DNA of 64,000 bases, from contig NZ_QKYV01000001.1 in assembly GCF_003253545.1 (NCBI RefSeq), positions 186,001 through 250,000 on the forward strand. Reading direction: 5' to 3'. This document shows, in pieces, positions 33,279 to 42,266 of this stretch. The notes beneath the pieces were generated by a model that was not told the DNA's origin, made no database searches, and was given only the letters and a program-made list of their open reading frames with translations. A program made the translations under genes and the position numbers. The stretch's first letter is position 1, and each line of letters starts with the position of its first letter. The DNA is from Mesonia algae. GTDB lineage: Bacteria > Bacteroidota > Bacteroidia > Flavobacteriales > Flavobacteriaceae.

Positions 33279-35456
33279 TTATAAATTTTCTTTAATGAAG
33301 TTGGTCATTTTAGTGTATAAATGAAGTCTTGTATTTCCTCCATATATACCATGATTTTTATCTGGATAAATGGCCCAATCAAACTGTTTATTAGCTTGTA
33401 TTAATGCTTCTATCATTTGCATAGAGTTTTGAACATGAACATTATCATCTCCACCTCCATGTACTAAAAGATAAGATCCCTTTAATTTTTCTACGTGATT
33501 GATTGGTGAATTTTCATCATAACCAGAAGCATTTTCCTGCGGAGTTGTCATGTAACGTTCTGTATAGATACTATCATAAAAACGCCAGCTTGTTACAGGA
33601 GCAACTGCAATAGCCATTTTAAAAGTATCATTTCCTTTTAAAATAGCATTAGACGACATGAAACCACCATAACTCCATCCCCAAATTCCGATTCTATTCG
33701 TATCTACATAAGTTCTATCTCCTAATTGCTTTGCAGCATCAATCTGATCTTCTAATTCATATTTTCCTAATTCATTTTGAGTTACTTTTTTAAATTCTGC
33801 CCCTTTAAAACCAGTTCCTCTACCATCTACACATGCGATGATATATCCTTCATTTGCTAAGAGTTGATACCAGTAATCGTTGGTTCCAAAAAATGAGTTC
33901 GAAACTGATTGTGAACCAGGTCCCGAATATTGAAACATAAATAATGGATACTCCTTATTTGGATCAAAATTAGAAGGTTTAATCATCCACATATTCAAAT
34001 CATTTCCGTTAACGGAAATAGTTGAAAATTCTTTCTTAGAGAAATTATAAGGCTCTAATTGCTTTAATAGCTTTTTATTATCCTTAATATCTCGTACTTT
34101 CTTACCGTTTTTTGCTTGGTGCAACGTAAACTCATAAGGAGTAGTTGCACTTGTGTAAGAATTGATGAAGTAAGTGAAGTCTGCGCTAAAATCTGCACTA
34201 TTTGTTCCTCTTTTTTGAGTTAACTGTGCTTTATTTTTACCGTTGGCTCTTATAGAAAATACGTCTCTATTAATGCTTCCGTTTTCTGTACTTTGAAAGT
34301 AAATTCTTCCCGTTTTTGCATCGAAACCATAATAATCGGTTACTTCCCACTGGCCGTCGGTTACCTGATCAATTAACTTTCCGTTTCTATCATAATGATA
34401 AATATGGTTCCAACCATTTTTTTCACTTGTCCAAATAAAGCTATTATCATTTAAGAAAGTAAGATTATCGGTTACATCGATATAAGCTTCATCCTTTTCG
34501 GTTAAAATAACTTTAGCTTCCTTGCTTGAAGCATTCACAGCAATAAGGTCTAAGTTATTTTGATGTCTATTCATAGCCTGCACGGTAAGAATATTAGCAT
34601 CATTACTCCACTTTATTCTTGGCAAGTACTCATATTCTTTTTCTAAGTTGACTTTAGCGGTTTGTCCCTTAGACACATCATACATATGTAAGCTTACTTT
34701 AGAGTTGTTTTCTCCCGCTTTTGGGTATTTGAAAACTTCTTGTTTAGGGTAAAGCTGCTTACCGTAAGTGCCATACATATCCATAGAAAATTCTGGAACT
34801 TGAGTTTCATCAAATCTTAAGAAAGCTATTTTGCTTCCATCCTTATTCCATTGGTAAGCTTGTACAAAAGCAAATTCTTCTTCGTAAACCCAATCGGTAA
34901 CCCCATTTATAATTTTGTTGTCTACACCATCTGTGGTCACCTGAGTTACTTTAGCAGAAGCAAGGTCTTTTATGTAAATGTTATTTTCAAAAACATAAGC
35001 CACTTCTTTACCGCTAGGAGAAAGCGTTGGCTCTTGTATTTTATCTTCAGAGATTTTGATTAATTCCTTAGATTTTAAGTCGTATACATAAAAAATTCCT
35101 TTAGAAGATCTTCTAAAAATAGACTCTACATCTACTCCTAAAATGGCTTTTTCTTCATTTTCACTTAATGAATAACTTTGAAAAAAATCTAACTCGTCAA
35201 TATCTGCAGAAGAAATTAGTGTTCTTGTTTTTTTTCCTGTCTCATAGCTAAACACATCTACATTCATCGCTTTAGCGCTACGGTCATAACTTTGAACCAC
35301 ATATTCTTCACCATTATTTAAAGAACGTAATGCTTGTAAATATTCTTGACGGAATGTTCCGCCCCAAATCTCTTCTAATGTAACTTGTTTATTTTGAGCA
35401 CTTAATATGCTCGTGGTAGTTAGAAATACTACCAATGCGAATTTTAAAATTTTCAT
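33279..35456 (-). CDS. S9 family peptidase, dipeptidyl peptidase IV type
   Basis: An exported serine peptidase that releases X-Pro or X-Ala dipeptides from peptide N-termini; 725 residues. The signal peptide ends in LSAQ. Residues of about 80-460 form the DPPIV_N beta-propeller, including VYEEEF near residue 190, the paired glutamates that bind the substrate N-terminus in DPP4. The catalytic domain has GWSYGG (Ser near 596), GGDDNVH (Asp near 669) and KNHGIYG (His near 701). Its position directly upstream of two peptide importers points to a peptide-scavenging pathway. Confidence 0.93.
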   Translation of the reverse strand: MKILKFALVVFLTTTSILSAQNKQVTLEEIWGGTFRQEYLQALRSLNNGEEYVVQSYDRSAKAMNVDVFSYETGKKTRTLISSADIDELDFFQSYSLSENEEKAILGVDVESIFRRSSKGIFYVYDLKSKELIKISEDKIQEPTLSPSGKEVAYVFENNIYIKDLASAKVTQVTTDGVDNKIINGVTDWVYEEEFAFVQAYQWNKDGSKIAFLRFDETQVPEFSMDMYGTYGKQLYPKQEVFKYPKAGENNSKVSLHMYDVSKGQTAKVNLEKEYEYLPRIKWSNDANILTVQAMNRHQNNLDLIAVNASSKEAKVILTEKDEAYIDVTDNLTFLNDNSFIWTSEKNGWNHIYHYDRNGKLIDQVTDGQWEVTDYYGFDAKTGRIYFQSTENGSINRDVFSIRANGKNKAQLTQKRGTNSADFSADFTYFINSYTSATTPYEFTLHQAKNGKKVRDIKDNKKLLKQLEPYNFSKKEFSTISVNGNDLNMWMIKPSNFDPNKEYPLFMFQYSGPGSQSVSNSFFGTNDYWYQLLANEGYIIACVDGRGTGFKGAEFKKVTQNELGKYELEDQIDAAKQLGDRTYVDTNRIGIWGWSYGGFMSSNAILKGNDTFKMAIAVAPVTSWRFYDSIYTERYMTTPQENASGYDENSPINHVEKLKGSYLLVHGGGDDNVHVQNSMQMIEALIQANKQFDWAIYPDKNHGIYGGNTRLHLYTKMTNFIKENL
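34002..34019. repeat. 18-bp perfect palindrome inside the DPP4-like gene
   Basis: ATTTCCGTTAACGGAAAT is its own reverse complement. It carries the TTCCG half-site seen in the other dispersed motifs of the window and encodes Ile-Ser-Val-Asn-Gly-Asn on the minus strand. Confidence 0.6.
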
Positions 35457-35613
35457 AAGTTGAGGAAATCGAATTTTTGAATCCCAAGTTTACTAAAAAA
35501 TCCTTAAAAATGGAGGGCATTTAGTGTTAAATACCTACTTACTAACAATAAGGGAGCTGTCGCATTTGTCTTATTCTTCTTTTAAAACTAACATCCTAAA
35601 ATTATCATAATCG

Positions 35614-35621
35614 TATATTTG
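35614..35621 (+). promoter_or_regulatory. predicted -7 promoter box of the HMG-CoA reductase gene
   Basis: TATATTTG matches TAnnTTTG exactly. It ends 20 bases before the ATG at 35642 and includes the GTG at 35621 that would otherwise extend the frame by seven codons, which argues for the ATG. The 185-base region before the gene (35457-35641) also holds the divergent promoter of the DPP4 gene; I see no small gene in it. Confidence 0.55.
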
Positions 35622-35641
35622 TGTTTTATACAAAACAACTC

Positions 35642-36955
35642 ATGAAGCAAATTTTAGGATTCTCTAAATTAAGTAAAGACGAAAAAGTAGAATGGCTAAC
35701 CCAAAATTACTTTAAGGATAGTGAAAATGCTACTTATTTATTGAAACAATATTGGAACGACGATAAAAAATTACAGAAGCTCCATGATGAGTTTACCGAA
35801 AACACCATTTCTAATTATTACCTCCCTTTTGGAGTAGCTCCAAATTTTAATATCAACGGAGAAATTTATGCTCTTCCTATGGCAATAGAAGAAAGCTCTG
35901 TTATTGCTGCTGCTAGTAATGCTGCAAAATTTTGGGGTGATAAGGGTGGATTTAAAGCGAACGTTATTGACACCAGAAAGGTGGGGCAAGTTCATTTTTT
36001 ATCTTCTCAAAACTTCCCGGCGTTAGAGCAATTTTTTAATGAGTCAAAAAGCTTAATTTTTAATCGCCTCCAACCTCTCACCAAAAATATGGAAAAAAGA
36101 GGAGGTGGAGTTTTAAGCTTAGAACTTCGAGATAAGACTTCCGCATTAGCGAATTACTATCAAATTCATGCTGAGTTTGAAACTTTAGACGCTATGGGAG
36201 CCAATTTTATTAATTCCTGTTTAGAGGAAATTGCTGCAACATTAAAAGAAGAAGCTGCTAAATATTTTAACGCTAGCGAAGACCAACAGCCCTTAGAGAT
36301 TATCATGAGCATACTTTCTAATTATGTTCCTAATTGTATCGCCACAGCCGAGGTTTCTTGTCCTGTTGAAGATTTACTTCCAAATAAGGAAGATGCTCAA
36401 CATTTTGCTCATAAATTTATTGAAGCTGTTAATATCGCTAAAGCGGAACCTTACAGAGCTGTTACTCATAATAAAGGAATTATGAATGGTATTGATGCGG
36501 TTGTTCTTGCCACAGGGAACGATTTTAGAGCCGTTGAAGCTGGCATACATGCCTATGCATCAAGAAACGGACAGTACAGCAGCTTAACTTCTGCTAAAGT
36601 AGAAAACGGAAAGTTTACTTTTTCTATAGAAATTCCTTTAGCTTTGGGTACAGTAGGAGGACTTACCAATTTACATCCTTTGGTTAAATTGGCATTAGAA
36701 ATGTTAGGAAACCCTTCTGCTAAAGAACTTATGAAGATTGTTGCGGTAGCTGGTTTAGCTCAAAATTTTGCAGCCATAAAATCATTGGTAACGACGGGTA
36801 TTCAAGAAGGACATATGAAAATGCACCTTATGAATATTCTTAACCAATTTAATGCTAGCCCTTCCGAAAAGCAAGAAGTTAAGGCTCATTTTAAAAACAA
36901 CACCGTTTCTCATAGTGCCGTAGTAGAAGTCTTAGAAAAATTAAGAAATGCATAA
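35642..36955 (+). CDS. hydroxymethylglutaryl-CoA reductase, class II (degradative type)
   Basis: Converts HMG-CoA to mevalonate in the mevalonate route to isoprenoids; cytosolic, 437 residues. Class II features are the short length, YLPFGVAPNFNINGEIYALP near the start, EESSVIAAASNAAKF, DAMGANFINSCLEEI and GTVGGLTNLHPLVK. The catalytic histidine is in NNTVSHSAVVEVL near the C-terminus. Although the family is called degradative, in Bacteroidota it is the likely biosynthetic enzyme. I chose the ATG at 35642 because a -7 promoter box overlaps the upstream GTG. It overlaps the GHMP kinase gene by eight bases. Confidence 0.9.
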   Translation: MKQILGFSKLSKDEKVEWLTQNYFKDSENATYLLKQYWNDDKKLQKLHDEFTENTISNYYLPFGVAPNFNINGEIYALPMAIEESSVIAAASNAAKFWGDKGGFKANVIDTRKVGQVHFLSSQNFPALEQFFNESKSLIFNRLQPLTKNMEKRGGGVLSLELRDKTSALANYYQIHAEFETLDAMGANFINSCLEEIAATLKEEAAKYFNASEDQQPLEIIMSILSNYVPNCIATAEVSCPVEDLLPNKEDAQHFAHKFIEAVNIAKAEPYRAVTHNKGIMNGIDAVVLATGNDFRAVEAGIHAYASRNGQYSSLTSAKVENGKFTFSIEIPLALGTVGGLTNLHPLVKLALEMLGNPSAKELMKIVAVAGLAQNFAAIKSLVTTGIQEGHMKMHLMNILNQFNASPSEKQEVKAHFKNNTVSHSAVVEVLEKLRNA

Positions 36956-37889
36956 AACTTATTATGCTCACGGAAAGCTACTAATTACAGGAGAGTACCT
37001 TGTTCTCGATGATGCAAAGGCTTTGGCATTGCCTACCAAATTGGGACAAAAATTAAGCGTAAAAAACACCGACAAATCTGGTATTAAATGGAGTAGTTTT
37101 TTAGCAGATGGTAGCTTATGGTTTTCTCAAGAATTTAATTTTGATAATCAACAGATCTATTATAGAATAAAGAAAGAAAACCTCAAAAATGAAGATGTCA
37201 TTAAAAACTTGAACTTCATTTTACAAGAAGTTTTTAAGCTTTCTTCAAAATTAGATTTTAAGAACGGATACGAAATTAATTCTTTTTTGGAATTTCCAAG
37301 AGATTGGGGATTAGGCTCCTCTTCTACATTAATTCATAACCTATCTCAATGGGCACAAATTAACCCTTACCAGCTGCTTAAAAAGACTTTTGGAGGCAGC
37401 GGTTATGATATCGCTTGCGCGGATAGAAACACTCCCATAATTTACCAGAGAAATGAAGAAAATCCGTTTGTAAAATCAGTCTCGTTTCAACCAAACTTTA
37501 ACGATCAAATTTTCTTTGTTTATTTAAATCAGAAAAAGAATAGCAGAGAAGCCATTCAGCATTATAGATCATTAGATCAGGTTGCTAAAAAAGAGGCTAC
37601 AATAGAAATTAATAAGATTACAGATAGTATTCTTGACCCAACTATAGGTCTATCTAAATTTGAACAACTCATTAATAAGCACGAAGAAATTTTATCTAAA
37701 GTATTAAAAACACCTACTATTAAAGAACAGTTATTTAAAAACTATAAAGGAAGCATTAAAAGCCTTGGAGGATGGGGTGGTGATTTTATTTTGGTTACAG
37801 GAAGTTTCAAGATGATGTCTTATTTTAAAGACTTAGGCTACACTACCATTATTCCATTTAGTGAAATGGTTTTTAATAATAATATGTAA
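36948..37889 (+). CDS. GHMP kinase, GYDIA family
   Basis: An ATP-dependent small-molecule kinase of 313 residues. The start GKLLITGEYLVLDDAKALAL is typical of mevalonate and phosphomevalonate kinases. The phosphate-binding loop is DWGLGSSSTLIH with GLGSSS at 121-126. The subfamily-defining GSGYDIACA is at about 151-159. The C-terminal glycine-rich GGWGGDFILV takes the place of the usual GAGGGG. The overlap with HMG-CoA reductase strongly suggests it phosphorylates mevalonate or phosphomevalonate, but which one is not determinable here. Confidence 0.88.
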   Translation: MHKTYYAHGKLLITGEYLVLDDAKALALPTKLGQKLSVKNTDKSGIKWSSFLADGSLWFSQEFNFDNQQIYYRIKKENLKNEDVIKNLNFILQEVFKLSSKLDFKNGYEINSFLEFPRDWGLGSSSTLIHNLSQWAQINPYQLLKKTFGGSGYDIACADRNTPIIYQRNEENPFVKSVSFQPNFNDQIFFVYLNQKKNSREAIQHYRSLDQVAKKEATIEINKITDSILDPTIGLSKFEQLINKHEEILSKVLKTPTIKEQLFKNYKGSIKSLGGWGGDFILVTGSFKMMSYFKDLGYTTIIPFSEMVFNNNM

Positions 37890-37953
37890 CCCAAAAACTA
37901 GTTAAGTATACACTATAATTAATCAAAGTGTAAATACCTATTTTACTAAAAAT

Positions 37954-37982
37954 AAAAAGTCCGCTAAAATAGCGGACTTTTT
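37954..37982 (+). terminator. bidirectional terminator between the GHMP kinase and PPIase genes
   Basis: GTCCGCTA (37959-37966) pairs with TAGCGGAC (37970-37977), extended by five A-T pairs, around a 3-base loop. It lies between two convergent genes and can stop transcription in both directions. Confidence 0.88.
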
Positions 37983-38002
37983 ATTTTTATAGAATTTAAA
38001 GA

Positions 38003-40114
38003 TTAATAGAAGTTAGCTCTATTATCTTCAATTTCAGCACTGCTTTTTAAAGCCTCAACTAAACGAGTTGTTGCTTGAGCAGCACGTTCTTTTGTTTTTC
38101 TTGCAGCGATCATTCTGTAAGAGTTAAGTGGTGCAGCTTCAGTTCTATTAGTAACCTCTACTACATAAACTCCTTTTTCTCCTGCAATTGGCTTGCTTAC
38201 TTTTCCTTTTTCCAAGAAAAATGCAGCTCCTACAACTTTAGGCTCAGACGTTGCTCCTGGCAAAACTGGACTGCTTAGATTTACAGCAGAAGCAGTTTCT
38301 ACAGATGATTTTTGATTAGATGCTATTTCTGATAAAGTACTTCCAGAAATTTTATCTTTAATCATTTTAGCTTGCTTTTCTTTTCTAATGATCGGTGTTA
38401 CTGTTGCAGAAGCTTCCTCTACGCTCATCAATCCTTTCTCATTTTTAGCAGTTACCTGCGCTACTACATAACCATTTGGCAAGTCAAATCTTCTAATATC
38501 ACCTGTAGCTGTTTCTTCGTTAAAAGACCACTGTACAATTCTTCTTTGATTTCCTATACCTCTTAAAGCTTCTTCCATCGCTTTAATTCCTTTTACAGGT
38601 CTTACTTCGTAACTGTTTTCTTTAGCTACCTCATCAAAACCTTTATCCGCTGCAGCGATTTCAAATTTTGTAGTTGTTGCGAATAAGTCGTTAGTAGTTT
38701 TTTCTGAAGGCTCAATTTCTTTACTTAAAGTAACCACTTTTACCGCTTTTTGTGTCGCTTTTGCTTCCTCAATTAACACAACGTGGTAACCGTATTCTGT
38801 ATCTACAACTCCGTATTTCTCTGAACTTGAATCAAAAATATAATCAATAAATTTTGAAGAAGTCGTATTTCTATAATTTACCCATCCTAAATCTCCACCA
38901 TTCTCTTTAGAAGTAGTATCTGATGAATAATCTTTTGCTAAGTTAGCAAATAAAGAATCATTTGATTTTACTTGAGTAACAATACTATCAGCTAATTTCT
39001 TAGCTTCTTCTTTTGTTCTTTCTAAATCACTTCCTACAGGACTATCTTTATGAGCTACTAAAATGTGAGCTGCTTTCACAGAGTCTGTTAATTGCTTTAC
39101 TCCAGTTACTTTAGTTACTTTCCAAAAACCTCCTTCTTTATAAGGACCAAATGTTTGTCCTTCAGAAAGACTGAAAATTTGTTCAGCATTATCTTTATTT
39201 AATTCGTCTTTAAAAGTAAAACGCTCTTCATAAGGAAGATCTGAAAACTCATTCACAAATTCTTCGTTATTAGATGTTTTTGCAAAACCGTCTAACATTT
39301 CGTTAGCTTGAGAAACCTCATTGTATTCCTCACGGTCTTTCATCAATTTTTCTAATGCTACTTTCGTATCAGCGTCATCTTTAACAGAAGCTTTTTCTTC
39401 AAAGAATACATATTGAATATCTCTAGAAGCTTCTACTTCATATTTATCTTTATGATCTTTTAAATAACTTTTAATTTCGTCTTTAGAGACCTCAATCTCA
39501 CCAACAGTTTCATAAGGAATTTTCACGAATTTTAAGTCGATATTATCATTCTCCATTTTGTAAGCCTGCTCTCCTTCTAATAAAGTTGCTCCAACTCCCG
39601 CTCTCACCATGTTATAGTAAATAGAAGCTTTTGCTTGCTTTGCAGCACTTTCTTCTACAGCTAACCATTGCTGATAAGCTTCTGGAGAAGTAGCTTTAAG
39701 ATTTGCTACATATTCACGCATTACAGCAAAATCAAATAAACCAGCTTCATTCATGAAGTTTTGATTTCCTGTAAACTGACGCTTTAAAATATTATTGATT
39801 TGCCCTTGACCAACCTCAATATCTAATTCATCTAACTGCTCATCTAATAGAGTTTCTTGTAATTTATTCTCCCAAACTCTATTTACAGCTTGCGCAGTAG
39901 TTACGTTTCCTTGACCATTACGCTGTACAGCTTCTACTTGTCTTGCAAAATCTTCTCTAGAAATTTCGTTACCGTTTACTACGCCAACATTGCTTTGATT
40001 TTTTGAGAAACCACTGTTTCTAATTACATCTGCTAACACAAATGAAAACAATGCTAATGCAATAATTACGATCAAAAAAACCGAACGTTGCCTTATTTTA
40101 TTTAATACTGCCAT
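38003..40114 (-). CDS. parvulin-type peptidylprolyl isomerase (PpiD/SurA-like)
   Basis: A membrane-anchored periplasmic folding factor of 703 residues. One N-terminal helix (about 12-30) is followed by a SurA-N chaperone region (GNEISREDFARQVEAVQRNG). A parvulin domain lies at about 345-455 (VKAAHILVAHKDSP, GGDLGWVNY, YGYHVVLIEEAK), and there are further degenerate parvulin-like parts towards the C-terminus. Such proteins assist outer-membrane and secreted proteins. It is the last gene of the envelope operon, after the CNNM/CBS gene and a 97-base gap. Confidence 0.9.
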   Translation of the reverse strand: MAVLNKIRQRSVFLIVIIALALFSFVLADVIRNSGFSKNQSNVGVVNGNEISREDFARQVEAVQRNGQGNVTTAQAVNRVWENKLQETLLDEQLDELDIEVGQGQINNILKRQFTGNQNFMNEAGLFDFAVMREYVANLKATSPEAYQQWLAVEESAAKQAKASIYYNMVRAGVGATLLEGEQAYKMENDNIDLKFVKIPYETVGEIEVSKDEIKSYLKDHKDKYEVEASRDIQYVFFEEKASVKDDADTKVALEKLMKDREEYNEVSQANEMLDGFAKTSNNEEFVNEFSDLPYEERFTFKDELNKDNAEQIFSLSEGQTFGPYKEGGFWKVTKVTGVKQLTDSVKAAHILVAHKDSPVGSDLERTKEEAKKLADSIVTQVKSNDSLFANLAKDYSSDTTSKENGGDLGWVNYRNTTSSKFIDYIFDSSSEKYGVVDTEYGYHVVLIEEAKATQKAVKVVTLSKEIEPSEKTTNDLFATTTKFEIAAADKGFDEVAKENSYEVRPVKGIKAMEEALRGIGNQRRIVQWSFNEETATGDIRRFDLPNGYVVAQVTAKNEKGLMSVEEASATVTPIIRKEKQAKMIKDKISGSTLSEIASNQKSSVETASAVNLSSPVLPGATSEPKVVGAAFFLEKGKVSKPIAGEKGVYVVEVTNRTEAAPLNSYRMIAARKTKERAAQATTRLVEALKSSAEIEDNRANFY

Positions 40115-40211
40115 TTTTGAATATGAATTTGTCTAAATATAGTGGGCGAAAATAAGATAATTACCGAAACTATAAAACAGAAATTCCTTAAAAAGTTAAA
40201 GAATATTAAAA

Positions 40212-41501
40212 TTAGTCTTCTTCAATCGGTTGAATTTGTACTAATTCTATTTTTGTGTTAGAAACTTCTAAGATTAAAATCTTAAAACCATCGATGGTTA
40301 CCTGACCGTTTTTCTCAGGAATTTCTTCAGTATGATGCACGATAAAACCCCCTAAAGTTTCATAGTTTTCTCCTTCAGGAAGATTTAACTTATAAGTTTC
40401 ATTAATATAGTCTACTTCCATTCTTGCTGAAAACCTATACGTACCGTTGCCTAAATCTTCTTCTATTAATACTACAGGATCGTGTTCATCTTCAATTTCA
40501 CCAAAAAGCTCTTCCACAATATCTTCAACAGTCATAATTCCACTCGTCCCACCATATTCATCTATCACTACCGCTATGCTTTTTCTTTTTTTGATAAGAA
40601 TATTAAGCACGTCTTTAACCAACATAGTTTCTGGCACATATAGAACCGGCATCATAATGGTCTTAATGTCTTTTGGTTTCTTGAATAAATCAAAAGAATG
40701 GATATACCCTACGATATCATCATTAGTTTCTTTATAGACTAAGATTTTACTAAGTCCTGTTTCCGTAAAGATGTTGATTAAATTTTTTGGGGATTCTGAA
40801 ACATCTACCGCTATAATTTCGGTACGTGGTATCATCACTTCACGTGATTTTACTTCAGAAAATTCTAATGCATTTTTAAAAATCTGTATTTCTGAATCGA
40901 TATCATCGTCTTCTTCAACCGAATCCATTTGTTCATTAATATAATTTCCTAGTTCTACTTTACTGAAGGCAAGCTGGACTTCATCCCCATCGGTTTTAAA
41001 TAAAAATTTGAGAACCAAATCGGAAATCCAGATTATAAATGAAGAAACAAATGTAAAAAGCAAGTAAAATAGGTATGCTGGGAAGGCAAAAAACTTAAGT
41101 AGGTTGTTGGCGTAAATCTGAAAAAATACTTTTGGAAGAAATTCTGCCGTAAATAAAATCACCAATGTCGAAATAATAGTTTGACTTATTATTAATCCAT
41201 CGGTAAACCAATAATTAAGAAAGGCGTTTTCTAACGGGACTTGCGCTGTTAACAATTCTACCAATAGATCTCCCATAAAAAAACCATACACAACTAAAGC
41301 AATATTATTGCCCACCAACATGGTTGCTATAAATTTTGAAGGTTTTTTGGTAAGCCTCGCCAATACATTAGAAAGAAAACTACCTTGTTTTTTTTCTATT
41401 TCAATATGAATTTTATTGGCCGAAACATAAGCGATTTCCATACCAGAGAAAAACGCCGAAAGGATTAAGGAAAGAACAATTATAAGTATATCTACTTCCA
41501 T
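40212..41501 (-). CDS. hemolysin-like CNNM/CBS domain membrane protein
   Basis: A protein of 429 residues of the CorB/CNNM type. DUF21/CNNM transmembrane region about 1-190 (LSAFFSGMEIAYVSANKIHI, MLVGNNIALVVYGF). A paired CBS domain lies at about 205-330 (VMIPRTEIIAVDVSE, IDEYGGTSGIMTVEDIVEEL). The C-terminal CorC_HlyC domain is at about 345-425. Members are linked to Mg2+ export; the gliding protein GldE is a relative, but no gld gene is adjacent. The start abuts the stop of the 64-residue gene without a gap. Confidence 0.9.
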   Translation of the reverse strand: MEVDILIIVLSLILSAFFSGMEIAYVSANKIHIEIEKKQGSFLSNVLARLTKKPSKFIATMLVGNNIALVVYGFFMGDLLVELLTAQVPLENAFLNYWFTDGLIISQTIISTLVILFTAEFLPKVFFQIYANNLLKFFAFPAYLFYLLFTFVSSFIIWISDLVLKFLFKTDGDEVQLAFSKVELGNYINEQMDSVEEDDDIDSEIQIFKNALEFSEVKSREVMIPRTEIIAVDVSESPKNLINIFTETGLSKILVYKETNDDIVGYIHSFDLFKKPKDIKTIMMPVLYVPETMLVKDVLNILIKKRKSIAVVIDEYGGTSGIMTVEDIVEELFGEIEDEHDPVVLIEEDLGNGTYRFSARMEVDYINETYKLNLPEGENYETLGGFIVHHTEEIPEKNGQVTIDGFKILILEVSNTKIELVQIQPIEED

Positions 41502-41696
41502 TTATGGTTGATTACGTTGTTCTATTTTTTTCCTGAATTTCCTTTTAAAGAAATACATAAAAATAGCTAAGGCTACAAAGAAAATAAACACATAGGCTCT
41601 ATCTCTATCTACACTCCAAATTCTATAAGATTCAAATGCAAAAAACGCGGCAATTACCAAATACGCATACTCAAAATATTTAAAAAATCTCATCAT
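41502..41696 (-). CDS. small membrane protein of unknown function (64 residues)
   Basis: A 64-residue protein with two helices (about 10-23 and 34-51) separated by SYRIWSVDRDRAYVF and ending in a basic tail (FKRKFRKKIEQRNQP). No family is recognised. It is credible because it fits exactly between lptC (one base away) and the CNNM gene (zero bases), so it is translated as part of the operon. Confidence 0.75.
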   Translation of the reverse strand: MMRFFKYFEYAYLVIAAFFAFESYRIWSVDRDRAYVFIFFVALAIFMYFFKRKFRKKIEQRNQP

Positions 41697-41697
41697 A

Positions 41698-42261
41698 TTA
41701 TTCTGTCTCTTCTACTATTTGTACTCCTTTATTGGATCTAGATATGAATTTATCAAATTTTTCATTAGCATCAAAGCCTTCACCTTCATTTAAAGCTCCG
41801 TTGTTTAACTTTACATTATAGTTAATATCTGAAAACACCCAACCTCGTTGTTGATCCCAATATAACTGTTTTGCTTTAAGCACAGTACTATCTGCAGTGG
41901 TAATTACTACGTTGCCTTGCAAATCTACCAAATCTGTTTGCTCATACATAATTCCATAGTCGGCTATAATGGTATTTTTTTTATCCTCTTCATCGAAGAA
42001 ATCTAATTCTAATCCATCAGGAAACTCTCTGTAAGAAAAATCTAAATGCGTAAAGTCTTTCATTAACGGCGTTCTCAAATTAGCTTTAACCTTTCCGCTA
42101 TCGGTATAAAAGAGATTAATTCCCTTACCTGCAGTTTGAGGCTTCCCCTCATCTAAATCCCACTTTCTTACTTCATTAAGCCGGTCTTGACAAGAAAAAA
42201 GCATTGTCGCGAAAAGTATCACGACAATGCTTAAAATATGATTTCGATATGTTTGCAACAT
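41698..42261 (-). CDS. lptC: LPS export system periplasmic protein LptC
   Basis: The bitopic/lipoprotein component of the Lpt bridge that carries lipopolysaccharide from the inner to the outer membrane; 187 residues. The N-terminal hydrophobic segment ends in a lipobox-like MLFSCQ. The mature part is a beta-jellyroll (KDFTHLDFSYREFPDGLELD, DYGIMYEQTDLVDLQGNVVI, KAKQLYWDQQRGWVFSDINY), with the DxxGNV motif of LptC/OstA. The frame is open to 42306, but the ATG at 42261 avoids overlap with the TPR gene and gives a clean signal (MLQTYRNHILSIVVILF). Confidence 0.87.
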   Translation of the reverse strand: MLQTYRNHILSIVVILFATMLFSCQDRLNEVRKWDLDEGKPQTAGKGINLFYTDSGKVKANLRTPLMKDFTHLDFSYREFPDGLELDFFDEEDKKNTIIADYGIMYEQTDLVDLQGNVVITTADSTVLKAKQLYWDQQRGWVFSDINYNVKLNNGALNEGEGFDANEKFDKFISRSNKGVQIVEETE

Positions 42262-42266
42262 CTTAA

